NCBI RefSeq assembly: GCF_021602025.1
Contig: NZ_BQHW01000008.1
Location: 62,001-126,000 of the forward strand
From: Pseudomonas ceruminis
Lineage (GTDB): Bacteria; Pseudomonadota; Gammaproteobacteria; Pseudomonadales; Pseudomonadaceae
Length of the DNA stretch: 64,000 nt
Reading direction: 5' to 3'
The notes below the pieces were generated by a model. It was given only the letters and a program-made list of their open reading frames with translations, was not told the DNA's origin and made no database searches. This document shows, piece by piece, positions 28,338-37,961 of the stretch. The translations under genes were made by a program, and so were the position numbers. Every line of letters begins with the position of its first letter. Position 1 is the stretch's first letter.

Positions 28338-29840
28338 ATGCAACAGAACAGATCGGAAGTGATCGAGCAGGCTGGCCTGTTCGAGCTGTCCGCAGGCAGT
28401 GACGTCCTCGACAGCCCGCGCTACAACCACGATATCGCGCCGACCAAGGTGCACCAGCGCACCTGGAACAAATGGCACATCACTGCGCTGTGGGTGGGCA
28501 TGTCCATCTGCGTGCCCACCTACACCCTTGGCGGCGTGCTCACGGCCTACTTTGGCCTGAGCGTGGGCGAGGCATTGCTGGCGATTCTGCTGGCCAATCT
28601 CATCGTGTTGATCCCATTGACCCTCAATGCCTTTCCCGGCACCAAGTACGGTATTCCCTTTCCGGTGTTGCTGCGGTCCTCGTTCGGCATCCTCGGCTCC
28701 AATGTGCCGTGCCTGATCCGTGCGGTGGTCGCCTGTGGTTGGTTCGGCATCCAGACGATGTTCGGCGGGTTGGCCATCCACCTGTTCCTGGGCTCCATCT
28801 TCGACGGTTGGAAAGCCCTGGGCGGTACCGGCGAGGTGATCGGCTTCATGATCTTCTGGGCCATCAACCTGTGGGTGGTGCTGCGTGGCGCCGAGTCGAT
28901 CAAGTGGTTGGAGACCCTGTCGGCCCCGTTGCTGGTGGCGGTGGGGTTCGGCCTGCTGTTCTGGGCGCTGCCGCACATGTCCATGACCGAGCTGCTGGCG
29001 CAGCCGCCCAAGCGCCCGGAAGGGGCCAGCGTGGTCAGTTATTTCTGCGCCGGGCTGACGGCGATGGTCGGGTTCTGGGCCACGCTGTCACTGAACATAC
29101 CCGACTTCAGCCGTTACGCCAAAAGCCAGAAAGACCAGATTCTGGGGCAGATCTTTGGCCTGCCACTGACCATGTTCCTGTTCGCCGCCCTGGGGGTGGT
29201 GATGACGGCAGCGTCGGCGTCGCTGGTGGGCGAAACGGTGTCCGACCCGGTGAGCCTGATCGGCAAGATTCACAGCCCCGGCTGGGTGGCGCTGGCCATG
29301 GCGTTGATCGTGGTCGCCACGTTGTCGACCAACACCGCCGCCAACATCGTCTCACCGACCAACGATTTTCAGAACATCGCGCCACGCCTGATCGGGCGTA
29401 GCCGTGCAGTATGGCTGACCGGCTTCATCGGCCTGGTGCTGATGGGCCATGAGTTGCTGAAGAAGCTTGGCTGGATCGTTTCCGATCTGAGCCTTGAGAG
29501 TGTCTATTCCAACTGGTTGCTGGGCTATTCCAGCCTGCTTGGGCCGATTGCCGGGATCATGGTGGTGGATTACTTCCTGATCCGACGGCAGAAGCTGGAC
29601 TTGGCCGGCTTGTACCGTGATGACGTTTACCCAGCCTGGAACTGGGCAGGGTTTGCCGCCTTTGCGTTGCCGGTGGCGCTGACCGTGATGGCCATCGGCA
29701 ACAGCAGTTTCAGCTGGTTCTACGACTATGGCTGGTTCACCGGATCGCTGCTTGGCGGGGCGCTGTACTACGCCCTGGGCGGTTTGGCCGTGCGTGGGCC
29801 AGTGCAGCCGGTGATAAGTGCAGACAACAAAAACGCCTGA
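28338..29840 (+). CDS. NCS1-family nucleobase/hydantoin:cation symporter
   Basis: This 500-residue inner-membrane protein has about 12 hydrophobic segments. An N-terminal cytoplasmic segment (SPRYNHDIAPTKVHQRTWNKW) leads to the NCS1 motif in helix 1 (ALWVGMSICVPTYTLGG). NAFPGTKYGIPFPVLLRSSFG is also typical. NCS1 members import uracil, allantoin, hydantoin or thiamine. The neighbours favour a pyrimidine or hydantoin substrate. The ATG at 28338 was chosen because GGAGAAGG ends 4 nt upstream. An ATG 36 nt earlier lacks a site. Its stop is 13 nt before the amidohydrolase gene, so the pair is an operon. Confidence 0.92.
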   Translation: MQQNRSEVIEQAGLFELSAGSDVLDSPRYNHDIAPTKVHQRTWNKWHITALWVGMSICVPTYTLGGVLTAYFGLSVGEALLAILLANLIVLIPLTLNAFPGTKYGIPFPVLLRSSFGILGSNVPCLIRAVVACGWFGIQTMFGGLAIHLFLGSIFDGWKALGGTGEVIGFMIFWAINLWVVLRGAESIKWLETLSAPLLVAVGFGLLFWALPHMSMTELLAQPPKRPEGASVVSYFCAGLTAMVGFWATLSLNIPDFSRYAKSQKDQILGQIFGLPLTMFLFAALGVVMTAASASLVGETVSDPVSLIGKIHSPGWVALAMALIVVATLSTNTAANIVSPTNDFQNIAPRLIGRSRAVWLTGFIGLVLMGHELLKKLGWIVSDLSLESVYSNWLLGYSSLLGPIAGIMVVDYFLIRRQKLDLAGLYRDDVYPAWNWAGFAAFALPVALTVMAIGNSSFSWFYDYGWFTGSLLGGALYYALGGLAVRGPVQPVISADNKNA

Positions 29841-29853
29841 GGAGACCTTACCC

Positions 29854-31137
29854 ATGACCCCAGCCCAACATGCCCTGCAATCGACTGAACGCCACGTGAA
29901 CAGTGACCGCCTGTGGCAATCGCTGATGGACCTCGCCCGCCTCGGGGCCACACCCAAGGGCGGTGTCTGCCGCCTGGCGCTGACCGACCTCGACCGCCAG
30001 GCCCGCGACCTGTTCGTTGATTGGTGCGAGGCGGCCGGGTGCAGCGTCAGCGTCGACGCGGTCGGCAATATCTTTGCCCGCCGCCCCGGGCGCAACCCCA
30101 AGCTGCCTCCGGTGATGACCGGCAGCCACATCGACACCCAACCCACCGGCGGCAAGTTCGACGGTTGCTTCGGGGTGATGGCTGGGCTGGAGGTAATCCG
30201 CACCCTCAATGACCTGGGCATCGAGACCGAGGCACCGTTGGAGGTGGTGGTGTGGACCAACGAGGAGGGCTCGCGATTTGCGCCCTGCATGATGGGGTCT
30301 GGGGTCTTTGCCGGCAAGTTCACCCTCGAGCAGACCCTGGCCAAGCGCGATGCCCAGGGGATAACGGTGGGCGAGGCGTTGAACGCTATCGGCTATGCCG
30401 GCCAGCGGGCAGTGCTTGGCCACCGGGTCGGGGCCTACTTCGAAGCACACATCGAGCAGGGCCCGATCCTCGAAGACCAGGCCAAGACCATCGGCGTGGT
30501 GCTCGGTGCCCTGGGGCAGAAGTGGTTCGACCTGACCCTGCGCGGTGTCGAAGCCCATGCCGGCCCTACGCCGATGCACCTGCGCAAGGATGCCTTGGTG
30601 GGCGCCGCCGCCGTGGTCGAGGCGGTCAATCGTGCAGCGCTTGGCCATCAGCCACATGCCTGCGGCACGGTCGGTTGCCTGCAGGCCTATCCCGGTTCAC
30701 GTAACGTGATCCCGGGTGAGGTGCGCATGACCTTGGACTTCCGTCACCTTGAAAGCGAGCGGCTGGATACGATGATCGCGGATGTGCGGGCGGTCATCGA
30801 CGCCACCTGTGCCAAACACGGCCTGAGCCATGAACTGATCCCCACAGCCGACTTCCCGGCGCTGTACTTCGACCGGGGTTGCGTCGATGCCGTACGCGAA
30901 TCTGCCCAGGCGCTTGGTTTGCCGCACATGGACATCGTCAGTGGGGCAGGGCATGACGCAATCTTCCTGGCCGAACTAGGGCCGGCGGGGATGATCTTCG
31001 TACCGTGCGAGAACGGCATCAGCCACAACGAGATCGAGAACGCCACGCCGCAGGACTTGGCGGCAGGCTGCGCCGTGTTGCTGCGGGCGATGCTGGCGGC
31101 GTCGGAGGCGATTGCCAGCGGGCGGTTAGCCGCTTAG
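29854..31137 (+). CDS. M20-family beta-ureidopropionase / N-carbamoyl amino acid amidohydrolase
   Basis: This 427-residue zinc hydrolase would release beta-alanine (or its 2-methyl form), CO2 and ammonia from the carbamoyl product of the hydantoinase. The metal-site motifs are GSHIDTQPTGGKFDG (His and Asp), TNEEGSRFAPCMMG (Glu pair) and EAHIEQGPILE, with the dimerisation-domain GVEAHAGPTPM and the last ligand in NGISHNEIE. GAGGAGA lies 9 nt upstream of the ATG at 29854. Allantoate amidohydrolase is a close alternative. The pathway context makes ureidopropionase more likely. Confidence 0.9.
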   Translation: MTPAQHALQSTERHVNSDRLWQSLMDLARLGATPKGGVCRLALTDLDRQARDLFVDWCEAAGCSVSVDAVGNIFARRPGRNPKLPPVMTGSHIDTQPTGGKFDGCFGVMAGLEVIRTLNDLGIETEAPLEVVVWTNEEGSRFAPCMMGSGVFAGKFTLEQTLAKRDAQGITVGEALNAIGYAGQRAVLGHRVGAYFEAHIEQGPILEDQAKTIGVVLGALGQKWFDLTLRGVEAHAGPTPMHLRKDALVGAAAVVEAVNRAALGHQPHACGTVGCLQAYPGSRNVIPGEVRMTLDFRHLESERLDTMIADVRAVIDATCAKHGLSHELIPTADFPALYFDRGCVDAVRESAQALGLPHMDIVSGAGHDAIFLAELGPAGMIFVPCENGISHNEIENATPQDLAAGCAVLLRAMLAASEAIASGRLAA

Positions 31138-31140
31138 TGC

Positions 31141-31171
31141 CAGCACCGGCCCCGTGAAGGGGCCGGTGCTG
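31141..31171. terminator. Bidirectional terminator hairpin
   Basis: Perfect 13-bp stem (31141-31153 with 31159-31171) and 5-nt loop GTGAA between the convergent amidohydrolase (+) and RNase Z (-) genes. Confidence 0.75.
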
Positions 31172-31202
31172 CAGGCCCAGGCGCCCCTCTGTTTGAACGT
31201 GA

Positions 31203-32159
31203 TTACGAGGCGGACAGACGCCCATCGCGCCCGATGTGATAGCGCTGCAGGTCCTGAGCCAGGGTGAGGTGACCGCTGTAGTGGGCCTGCGCTTCAACTC
31301 GCACGTCCTCGATATTCGGGCTGCGCCGCGGGTCGGATTGGTAGCGGGCGCTGAAGTGGGTCAGCACCAGGTTGCGCACGCCGGCGGTTTCGGCAAAGCG
31401 CGCCACCGTCGCCGCGCTGCTATGGCCGAACGTGGCGCCGGTGCGCTCGATGATTGCCTGGGTGAAGGTCGCTTCGTGCACCAGTACATCCACATCCCTG
31501 GCCACCTCGGCCAGCAGTTCAGGGGTGTCATTGTCGCCGCAGACGATCACCCGCCGCGCCGGTCGTGAGGCGCGCAAGTAATCCTGGCCGCGCAGTACCT
31601 GCCCGGCATGTTCTACCACTGCGCCCTTGGCCAGGGCGCCCCACAGTGGCCCGCGCGGGATGCGCTCGGCGTCGAGGCGCTGCACGTCCAGGCGTGGTTC
31701 GGGATTGCGCTCGGTGAAGATGAAACCGACGCTCGGCACTCGGTGTGACAGCACGACACGTTCGACCTTGACCGTGTCGCTGGACCACCCCTCGAAAACC
31801 TCGACGGCGAACAGGCGCAGCTCGAAAGGCAGAAAGGTGTCACTGGCTGCCAGGCTCAGGCGTACCCAGTCATGCAGCGCGGCGGGCATGATCAGGTCCA
31901 GCGCATGGGTGCGTCCGCTCATACCGGCACTGGCCAGTAGTCCCGGCAGGCCGAAGCAATGGTCGCCGTGCACATGGGTGATGAAGATCGCGCGCAGGTC
32001 GCGCACCGACAGCGAGGTGTGCAGCAACTGGTGCTGGGTGCCTTCGCCACAGTCCACCAGGTACCAGTGGCTGCCATTGGCTTCGATGACGGCGGTGGCG
32101 CTGACGTTGCGCCCCTTGGTTGGCACCCCCGCCGAGGTGCCCAGAAACTGCAGGTCCAA
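31203..32159 (-). CDS. rnz: Ribonuclease Z
   Basis: This 318-residue metallo-beta-lactamase-fold endonuclease processes tRNA 3' ends. The zinc motif is [10 protein letters not shown] (H62, H64, D66, H67), with later ligands in CGDND, HEATF and LTHFSARY. N-terminal [21 protein letters not shown] is typical. The start is an unusual TTG at 32159, supported by GGAG 7 nt upstream and by the position where homologues begin. Length matches the short RNase Z form. Confidence 0.93.
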   Translation of the reverse strand: MDLQFLGTSAGVPTKGRNVSATAVIEANGSHWYLVDCGEGTQHQLLHTSLSVRDLRAIFITHVHGDHCFGLPGLLASAGMSGRTHALDLIMPAALHDWVRLSLAASDTFLPFELRLFAVEVFEGWSSDTVKVERVVLSHRVPSVGFIFTERNPEPRLDVQRLDAERIPRGPLWGALAKGAVVEHAGQVLRGQDYLRASRPARRVIVCGDNDTPELLAEVARDVDVLVHEATFTQAIIERTGATFGHSSAATVARFAETAGVRNLVLTHFSARYQSDPRRSPNIEDVRVEAQAHYSGHLTLAQDLQRYHIGRDGRLSAS

Positions 32160-32202
32160 AGCCGGGCTCCAGAAGTTGCGGGCTTACACAGTAGCCCGGT
32201 TG

Positions 32203-32766
32203 TCAGGGCTTGGCGAGGTCATCCTGGCGCCAGATCAACTTGCTGGTGTCGTAACCCTGTTTCTGGGCAACCGCCAGCAGTTGCTCACGCGTCTGGTCGG
32301 TGATTGCCGGTGTGCGCGACAGCAGCCACAGGTATTCCCGATTCGGGTGACCGACCAGCGCCACGCGGTAGTCCTTGTCGTGGTAAAGCACCCAGTATTC
32401 GCCCCTGGTCAGCCCCGGCGCCAGGCGGCTGAACCAGTTGTCGAACTGTACCCAGAGCTTATCGGTCCTGCCGGGCTGCTGGGCTTGGGCGACGCCCTTG
32501 GCTTCATTCCACTGGCCGTCCTTCTCCTTGCAACGGTTGGTCACATCGATGCGGCCGTCTTCGCGCAAACCATAGTGCGCCTCGGACTGCACGCAGTTGC
32601 GCTGGAAGAACATCGGCAGGCGCGCTAGCTCGTACCAGGTGCCCTGGTAGCGTTGCAGATCGACCTGTTGGGTGGTGGGTGGCGAGCGGTGTTCGTCGTC
32701 TGACCCGGCGCAGCCAGCGATGGCCAGCGTCATGCAGGAAACGATCAGGGCTGTACGCAACGCCAT
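32203..32766 (-). CDS. blc: Outer-membrane lipocalin (Blc-like lipoprotein)
   Basis: The protein has 187 residues. A lipoprotein signal peptide (MALRTALIVSCMTLAIAGC) places a lipobox Cys at about residue 19. The lipocalin motif GTWYELARLPMFFQRNC follows, and LPMFFQ is typical of the bacterial Blc class, which binds lysophospholipids or fatty acids. GEYWVLYHDKDYRVALVGHP forms later strands of the barrel. AGGAGG lies 7 nt before the ATG at 32766. The 17-residue longer frame is not supported. Confidence 0.9.
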   Translation of the reverse strand: MALRTALIVSCMTLAIAGCAGSDDEHRSPPTTQQVDLQRYQGTWYELARLPMFFQRNCVQSEAHYGLREDGRIDVTNRCKEKDGQWNEAKGVAQAQQPGRTDKLWVQFDNWFSRLAPGLTRGEYWVLYHDKDYRVALVGHPNREYLWLLSRTPAITDQTREQLLAVAQKQGYDTSKLIWRQDDLAKP

Positions 32767-32837
32767 GGCAAACCTCCTGAAAGCGGATGAGGGCTTACCT
32801 GTGTTCGATGCGCGCACGCTGTAAAAGTTGTATTGAA

Positions 32838-33473
32838 TCAGCCCTCGTCAGCGGGCAGTTCGAACGATCCGGTCTGCACCTTCCCTGCGCGAAGGTAACG
32901 GGCGATGATCACGCCCTTGGGCGACACCTGCGAGTGTTGCAAGGTGAAAGCCGCTGCGACGGCGTCGCAGCCGAACAGGCGCCTGCCGTGGCCAAGCAGC
33001 AACGGGTGGATCAGCAGGTGCAGTTCATCCACCAGGTCGGCCGCCAGCAGTTGCTGCACCAGCTCGGCACTGCCCTGGGTCAGCAGCGCAGCGCCATCCT
33101 GTTGCTTAAGGGCACGCACGGCGCCGGTCACGTCGCTGCCCAGGGCGTGGCTGTTGGACCAGACAAGGGTGTCGGGGGAGTGGGTGGCGACGTGTTTGGG
33201 TACGCTGTTGAACAGGTTGGCGATGGAGAAATCTTCGGTGTCGTCTTTCACCTTCGGCCAGTAGCTGGCGAAGATGTCATAGGTGCGCCGGCCCAATAGC
33301 AGCTCGAACGGCTGGCTGAACAGCGCTTGCATGGCCTGGCCGAAGACGGCTTCGGCGTAGGGCACGATCCAGCCGCCGTAGGCGAAGCCGCCGCGGGTGT
33401 CTTCCTGTGGGCCGCCGGGGGCCTGCATGACGCCGTCGAGGCTGATGAAGGCGGCAACGATGAGTGTGCGCAT
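32838..33473 (-). CDS. Dihydrofolate-reductase-like (RibD C-terminal fold) protein
   Basis: This 211-residue protein begins MRTLIVAAFISLDGVMQAPGGPQED, the usual opening of YyaP/RibD-C proteins. It includes LLLGRRTYDIFASYWP and ELHLLIHPLLLGHGRRLF. The family binds a pteridine or NADPH, but the true reaction of these stand-alone proteins is mostly unknown. AGGAG precedes the ATG at 33473. A much longer open frame running to 34115 is only the shadow of the crotonase gene. It is followed after 71 nt by the lipocalin gene. Confidence 0.85.
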   Translation of the reverse strand: MRTLIVAAFISLDGVMQAPGGPQEDTRGGFAYGGWIVPYAEAVFGQAMQALFSQPFELLLGRRTYDIFASYWPKVKDDTEDFSIANLFNSVPKHVATHSPDTLVWSNSHALGSDVTGAVRALKQQDGAALLTQGSAELVQQLLAADLVDELHLLIHPLLLGHGRRLFGCDAVAAAFTLQHSQVSPKGVIIARYLRAGKVQTGSFELPADEG

Positions 33474-33644
33474 GGTGGGCTCCTGGGCGATGGCCTGTGG
33501 GTCTACAGGCCTTACGCTTAGTCGAACCGCATCAGGCGATTTCGACAGCGGTGGCCAGCCGTCCCGCTTTTGGCACAAGCGCGGCAACCGGCCTGGGTTA
33601 CCATCCTGGGTTGTGAACCTTTCCCCCCCACAGGAGTGCAGCCC

Positions 33645-34457
33645 GTGACCGAGTACAGCGCATTCAAGGTCGAACTGACCGACAACATTGCCCACGTACA
33701 GATCAATCGCCCGGAAAAGATCAACGCGATGAACGCCGCGTTCTGGGAGGAAATCGTCGCCATCTTCCAGTGGATCGATGACACCGACGCGGTGCGTGCC
33801 GTGGTCATCAGTGGTGCGGGCAAGCACTTCTCGTCGGGCATCGACCTGATGATGCTGGCCTCGCTTGCAGGCCAGATGGGCAAGGACGTGGGCCGTAACG
33901 CGCGCTTGCTGCGCCGCACCATCCTGCGCCTGCAGGCTTCGTTCAATGCCGTGGACAACTGCCGCAAGCCAGTGCTGGCGGCCATCCAGGGCTACTGCAT
34001 CGGCGGCGCCATCGACCTGGTCTCGGCCTGCGACATGCGCTATTGCAGCCGCGATGCGCAGTTTTCGATCAAGGAAATCGACATGGGCATGGCTGCCGAT
34101 GTCGGAACCCTGCAACGTTTGCCACGTATCATCGGCGACGGCATCATGCGGGAGCTGGCCTACACAGGGCGTAACGTCGAGGCCGATGAGGCACTGTGCA
34201 TTGGCTTGGTGAACCGGGTCTATGATGATCAGGCTGGATTGCTCGACGGAGTCTTTGCCATTGCCCGCGAGATTGCCGCAAAATCACCGATCGCCGTGGC
34301 GGGCACCAAGGAGATGCTCAGCTACATGCGCGACCATCGTATCGACGATGGCCTGGACTACATCGCCACCTGGAACGCTGCGATGCTGCAGTCCGAAGAC
34401 CTGCGCGTGGCCGTGGCGGCGCACTTGAGCAAACAGAAACCGACGTTCGCCGACTGA
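33645..34457 (+). CDS. Crotonase; probable delta3,5-delta2,4-dienoyl-CoA isomerase
   Basis: This 270-residue enoyl-CoA hydratase/isomerase-fold protein has oxyanion-hole segments HFSSGIDLMML and YCIGGAIDLVSACDMRY. The acidic residues that distinguish dienoyl-CoA isomerase (ECH1 type) are present: Asp in SSGIDL, and Glu plus Asp in IKEIDMGMAADVGTLQRLP. That makes this role in degrading odd-position unsaturated fatty acids more likely than simple hydration. The GTG at 33645 has AGGAG 8 nt upstream. The longer frame runs into non-coding sequence. It is followed by nudC after 33 nt. Confidence 0.85.
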   Translation: MTEYSAFKVELTDNIAHVQINRPEKINAMNAAFWEEIVAIFQWIDDTDAVRAVVISGAGKHFSSGIDLMMLASLAGQMGKDVGRNARLLRRTILRLQASFNAVDNCRKPVLAAIQGYCIGGAIDLVSACDMRYCSRDAQFSIKEIDMGMAADVGTLQRLPRIIGDGIMRELAYTGRNVEADEALCIGLVNRVYDDQAGLLDGVFAIAREIAAKSPIAVAGTKEMLSYMRDHRIDDGLDYIATWNAAMLQSEDLRVAVAAHLSKQKPTFAD

Positions 34458-34490
34458 CCGGGCCGGGGGACGCAGCAAAGGAACCCCGAC

Positions 34491-35321
34491 ATGTCAGCAC
34501 GCTGGACTACCGCAGTACTCGACCCGCAGATCACCGGGGGCTGGGCGGTCGCCCGTAGCCCGGACGGGTTCCTGGTGGACGCCAACGGTGCGTTGTTCCC
34601 CCGCGACTGGCTCAAGCGCCAGGACCTGGATGTACTGAGCGAACATGGCATCGGTCACTTCGACGGCGAGCCGGTATTCTTGCTGGAGCTGCGCAGCACG
34701 GCCGAGTTGCCAGGCTGCAGTTGGCGCGGTCTGCGGGCGTTCATGCTCGAAGGCGATTTCGATACCTACAAAGTGCTCGGCTATGCCGCGCAGATCGGTA
34801 CCTGGGCCCGCGAGCACCGCTTCTGCGGCAGTTGCGGCCAGGCGATGACACAGATCCGCTGGGAGCGTGCGATGTACTGCCAGCCCTGTGACCTGCGCAG
34901 CTACCCGCGTATTTCGCCGAGCATGATCGTGCTGGTGACCCGCGGCGACGAAATTCTGCTGGCGCGTTCGCCGCGCTTCGTCCCCGGTGTCTACAGCACC
35001 CTGGCGGGCTTTGCCGAACCGGGTGAGTCGGCCGAGGACTGCCTGGTGCGCGAGGTGCGGGAAGAGGTCGCGGTCGAGGTGCGGAACATCCAGTACGTCG
35101 GCAGCCAGTGCTGGCCGTTCCCGCACTCGATGATGCTGGGCTTCCACGCCGAGTATGCCGGTGGCGACATCGTCATGCAGCCGGACGAGATAGAGGACGC
35201 CCAGTGGTTCAATGTGCGTGACCTGCCGCCGCTGCCGGCCGGGCGCTCCATCGCCCGGTACCTGATCGACCTGTACGTGGCGCGCCGCTCAGGCCTGCCC
35301 GAACCAGTGCTGCCACGCTAA
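34491..35321 (+). CDS. nudC: NAD(H) diphosphatase / deNADding enzyme NudC
   Basis: The protein has 276 residues. A zinc ribbon ([22 protein letters not shown]) is followed by a Nudix box ([21 protein letters not shown]). Just after it lies the NADH-specificity segment SQCWPFPHS; the usual SQPWPFP has Pro where this has Cys. NudC splits NAD(H) and removes NAD caps from RNA. AAGGA precedes the ATG. The 3' end overlaps the convergent TSUP gene by 33 nt. Confidence 0.94.
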   Translation: MSARWTTAVLDPQITGGWAVARSPDGFLVDANGALFPRDWLKRQDLDVLSEHGIGHFDGEPVFLLELRSTAELPGCSWRGLRAFMLEGDFDTYKVLGYAAQIGTWAREHRFCGSCGQAMTQIRWERAMYCQPCDLRSYPRISPSMIVLVTRGDEILLARSPRFVPGVYSTLAGFAEPGESAEDCLVREVREEVAVEVRNIQYVGSQCWPFPHSMMLGFHAEYAGGDIVMQPDEIEDAQWFNVRDLPPLPAGRSIARYLIDLYVARRSGLPEPVLPR

Positions 35322-36068
35322 GCGCACGGTCAGCGCCAGCACCACGGTGATGAATACGGGGCGGATGAACTTGCTGCCACCGCTGATCGCCGTGCGTGCG
35401 CCAAAGAATGCACCGACCATCACCGACAGGCCCATGCACAGGCCGACGACGTAGTCCACCTGCCCGGAAATGACGAACACCGTCAGCGCGGCGATGTTGC
35501 TGACGAAGTTCATGCTGCGCGCCACGCCGCTGGCGCGGACCAGGTCGATGGGGTAGAGCAGCAGCGTACTCACGGTCCAGAACGCACCGGTGCCGGGGCC
35601 GGCCACGCCATCATAGAAGCCCAGGGTGAAGCCCTGTGGGAGCTGCCATTTCTTCTTGATGGGCGCATCGGCGTCCAGCGGCGCCTTGGGCGTGCCACCG
35701 AACAACAGGTAGATGCCGCACGCGAAGACGATCACGGGCAGCATCTTGTTCAGCCATTCGGCGGGCATGTAGTGGGCGATGATCGCGCCGATCGACGCCC
35801 CGAGCAGAGTGGCGAACAAGGCCGGGCGCCACTGCGCCGGGTGGAACAGCTTGCGCTTGTAGTACGTGAAGCCGGCAGTGGCTGAGCCGAAGGTCGAGCT
35901 GAGCTTGTTGGTGCCCAGCACCAGATGTGGCGGCATGCCGGCAGTGAGCAGCGCCGGGGTGGTGAGCAGGCCGCCGCCGCCGGCAATCGCGTCGATGAAA
36001 CCGGCAACGAAAGCGACCACGGCAAGGATCAGTAGGGTGAGCGGTTCTACGGTGAGTTCGAAGGGCAT
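35289..36068 (-). CDS. TSUP-family (TauE/SafE) membrane permease
   Basis: This 259-residue inner-membrane protein has about eight hydrophobic segments arranged as two repeats. It carries the family motifs [22 protein letters not shown] and [16 protein letters not shown], and a second-half counterpart [20 protein letters not shown] proteins export or import sulfonates, sulfite or other organic anions; the substrate is unknown. The ATG at 36068 lacks a good ribosome site. The upstream extension would need a TTG. Its 3' end runs 33 nt into nudC on the other strand. Confidence 0.88.
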   Translation of the reverse strand: MPFELTVEPLTLLILAVVAFVAGFIDAIAGGGGLLTTPALLTAGMPPHLVLGTNKLSSTFGSATAGFTYYKRKLFHPAQWRPALFATLLGASIGAIIAHYMPAEWLNKMLPVIVFACGIYLLFGGTPKAPLDADAPIKKKWQLPQGFTLGFYDGVAGPGTGAFWTVSTLLLYPIDLVRASGVARSMNFVSNIAALTVFVISGQVDYVVGLCMGLSVMVGAFFGARTAISGGSKFIRPVFITVVLALTVRLAWQHWFGQA

Positions 36069-36255
36069 CGGCGTTTGCCAGGCAGTAGGATGAACGCGGC
36101 AAAACCGCCGCAAGGCGAGGGCTGCATGGTAATCCGCCTGCCAGGGAAACGCACTACTTCTGGCAGTTCTGGGAGTTCACTCCAGGCATCAGTCGCGGAT
36201 ACAACTGGGCGGCGGTGGCAACTTCTTGCCACCCTCACCCGGAAGAAAAATCACC

Positions 36256-37053
36256 ATGCAAGATTATTTGGAAAGCCCAGTCAGTGATTCCCAAGCGACA
36301 CAGAGAAGCCCCGCGACACCGTTTGATTTCAAACTTGAAGCACTGTCCGATACGGTCGGCAAGTTCTACTACAAGCAGCCCGCCAGCGATATTCCGATCA
36401 AGCGTTGGGAAATCGAGCGCAGTGAGGATAGGTTTGCGACCAGCCCATTCAATCGTTCCATTGCCCAGCTCGAAATCGCGTTCACTGAACGCCGCCGTAC
36501 CTGGGCCGGGATGAAACCAGACACCGCCTATGCATTTCGCATTCGCACTCGCGGGGTGAACAATGTCGCTTCTCCCTGGAGTGAGATTGTACTTGGGCAT
36601 ACGCTTGGGTTAGGCGGTGTCCCCAGCACCCCGAAGAAGCTGCGCATACTGGCCAATACCGGGCAGCGCCTGGATTTGACCTGGGAGGCTTGCGTAGCAG
36701 CAACATCGATCAAGGAATATTCGATCTATCGCGATGGGCGGGTGGTCGGGCGTGTGCCCGGTGAGCACTTGACCTTCCAGGATTCCGGGCTCAAGCCTGG
36801 TGCGCTGTACACATATGTCGTCGTTGCATGTGATCAAGTGGGGCAGGTATCCACGCCAAGTGCCACGTTGAGCGCACGGACCGAAGGCAGCAATGGGCAG
36901 GCGCAGTGGCAGGTCAACCAGCGCTACGAGATCGGTGACATCGTCACTCATCAAGGCAGCCTATGGCAATGCGTGCAGGCTCATGTCGCCTATAGCCCCG
37001 ACTGGGCACCGGGGCTGCCCGGCATTGAAGTGCTGTGGCAATTGCTTGGTTGA
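36256..37053 (+). CDS. Two fibronectin-III domains plus CBM5/12 chitin-binding-like domain
   Basis: The protein has 265 residues. FN3-like domains occupy about residues 20-115 (ending IRTRGVNNVASPWSEIV) and 120-205 (LDLTWEACVAATSIKEYSIYRDG... YTYVVVACDQVG). A C-terminal aromatic-rich CBM5/12-type module (AQWQVNQRYEIGDIV, SLWQCVQAH, WAPGLPGIEVLWQLL) spans about 214-265. There is no catalytic domain, signal peptide or membrane segment, so how it would meet chitin is unclear. The ATG at 36256 has only GGAAG about 10 nt upstream. Its codon use looks less GC-biased than the neighbours, hinting at an accessory gene. Function unknown. Confidence 0.75.
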   Translation: MQDYLESPVSDSQATQRSPATPFDFKLEALSDTVGKFYYKQPASDIPIKRWEIERSEDRFATSPFNRSIAQLEIAFTERRRTWAGMKPDTAYAFRIRTRGVNNVASPWSEIVLGHTLGLGGVPSTPKKLRILANTGQRLDLTWEACVAATSIKEYSIYRDGRVVGRVPGEHLTFQDSGLKPGALYTYVVVACDQVGQVSTPSATLSARTEGSNGQAQWQVNQRYEIGDIVTHQGSLWQCVQAHVAYSPDWAPGLPGIEVLWQLLG

Positions 37054-37078
37054 CGTTGGTCAGCGTACCGAATGGCTA

Positions 37079-37115
37079 CTGGTTGTCTGCGCGGCACGCC
37101 CGCGCAGACAACCAG
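37079..37115. terminator. Bidirectional terminator hairpin
   Basis: A perfect 16-bp stem (37079-37094 with 37100-37115) and 5-nt loop lie between the convergent FN3 protein and alpha/beta-hydrolase genes. Confidence 0.75.
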
Positions 37116-37130
37116 CTACCTGCAGCGGCC

Positions 37131-37961
37131 TCAGCTTCGAATGAAGGCGAGCAAATCGGCATTTATCACGTCGGCATGGGTGGTCGGCATGCCATGGGGG
37201 AAGCCTTTGTACGTCTTCAACGTGCCATTGGGCAGTAGTTTCGCCGACAGCGGCCCGGCGTTTTCATAAGGCACGATCTGGTCATCATCGCCATGCATCA
37301 CCAGCACTGGCTGGCGGATATTTTTGAGGTCCTGGGTAAAGTCGGTTTGCGAAAAAGCCACGATTCCGTCGTAGTGAGCCTTAGCACTGCCAATCATGCC
37401 TTGCCGCCACCAGTTGGCAATGACCCCTTCGGCAGGCTTGGCGCCTGGCCGGTTGTAACCGTAGAACGGCCCGCTGGGTACATCCCGGTAAAACTGCGCG
37501 CGGTTACTCGCCACCTGCACCTGGAAATCGTCAAACACCGATTTGGGTAACCCGCCGGGGTTGTCCGGTGTCTTTACCATCAGCGGTGGTACAGCAGCGA
37601 TCAACACCGCCTTGGCTACCTTATCGTCAGGGTAGCGGGCCATGTAGCGCACCACTTCGCCGCCGCCCGTGGAGTGGCCGACGTGCACTGCACCCTGGAT
37701 ACCCAGGTGTTCGACCACGGCCGCCGCGTCATCGGCATAGTGGTCCATGTCGTGCCCGTCCCACACTTGGCTGGAGCGTCCGTGACCACGCCGGTCATGG
37801 GCCACCACGCGAAAGCCGTGGGCGAGGAAGAACAACAGCTGCGCGTCCCAGTCGTCGGCGCTCAGGGGCCAGCCGTGGTGGAAGTGAATGACCTGCGCGT
37901 CGCGCGGGCCCCAGTCCTTGTAGAAGATCTGAACGCCATCTTTGGTAGATACGTAGCTCAT
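37131..37961 (-). CDS. Alpha/beta hydrolase, non-haem chloroperoxidase/arylesterase type
   Basis: This 276-residue protein has the nucleophile elbow GHSTGGGE, an acid in MHGDDDQIVPYE and a His in FPHGMPTTH, plus the oxyanion segment FHHGWPLSADDW. This is the cofactor-free haloperoxidase/arylesterase subgroup; many members are simple esterases whose perhydrolase activity is secondary. GAGGAG lies 10 nt upstream of the ATG. No signal peptide. It is a single gene between terminators, with no context clue to its substrate. Confidence 0.9.
   Translation of the reverse strand: MSYVSTKDGVQIFYKDWGPRDAQVIHFHHGWPLSADDWDAQLLFFLAHGFRVVAHDRRGHGRSSQVWDGHDMDHYADDAAAVVEHLGIQGAVHVGHSTGGGEVVRYMARYPDDKVAKAVLIAAVPPLMVKTPDNPGGLPKSVFDDFQVQVASNRAQFYRDVPSGPFYGYNRPGAKPAEGVIANWWRQGMIGSAKAHYDGIVAFSQTDFTQDLKNIRQPVLVMHGDDDQIVPYENAGPLSAKLLPNGTLKTYKGFPHGMPTTHADVINADLLAFIRS

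Noticed and set aside
33474-34115. A 214-residue N-terminal extension of the DHFR-like protein
   Set aside because: It is the reverse strand of the crotonase gene. A clear ribosome site and family-typical start exist at 33473.
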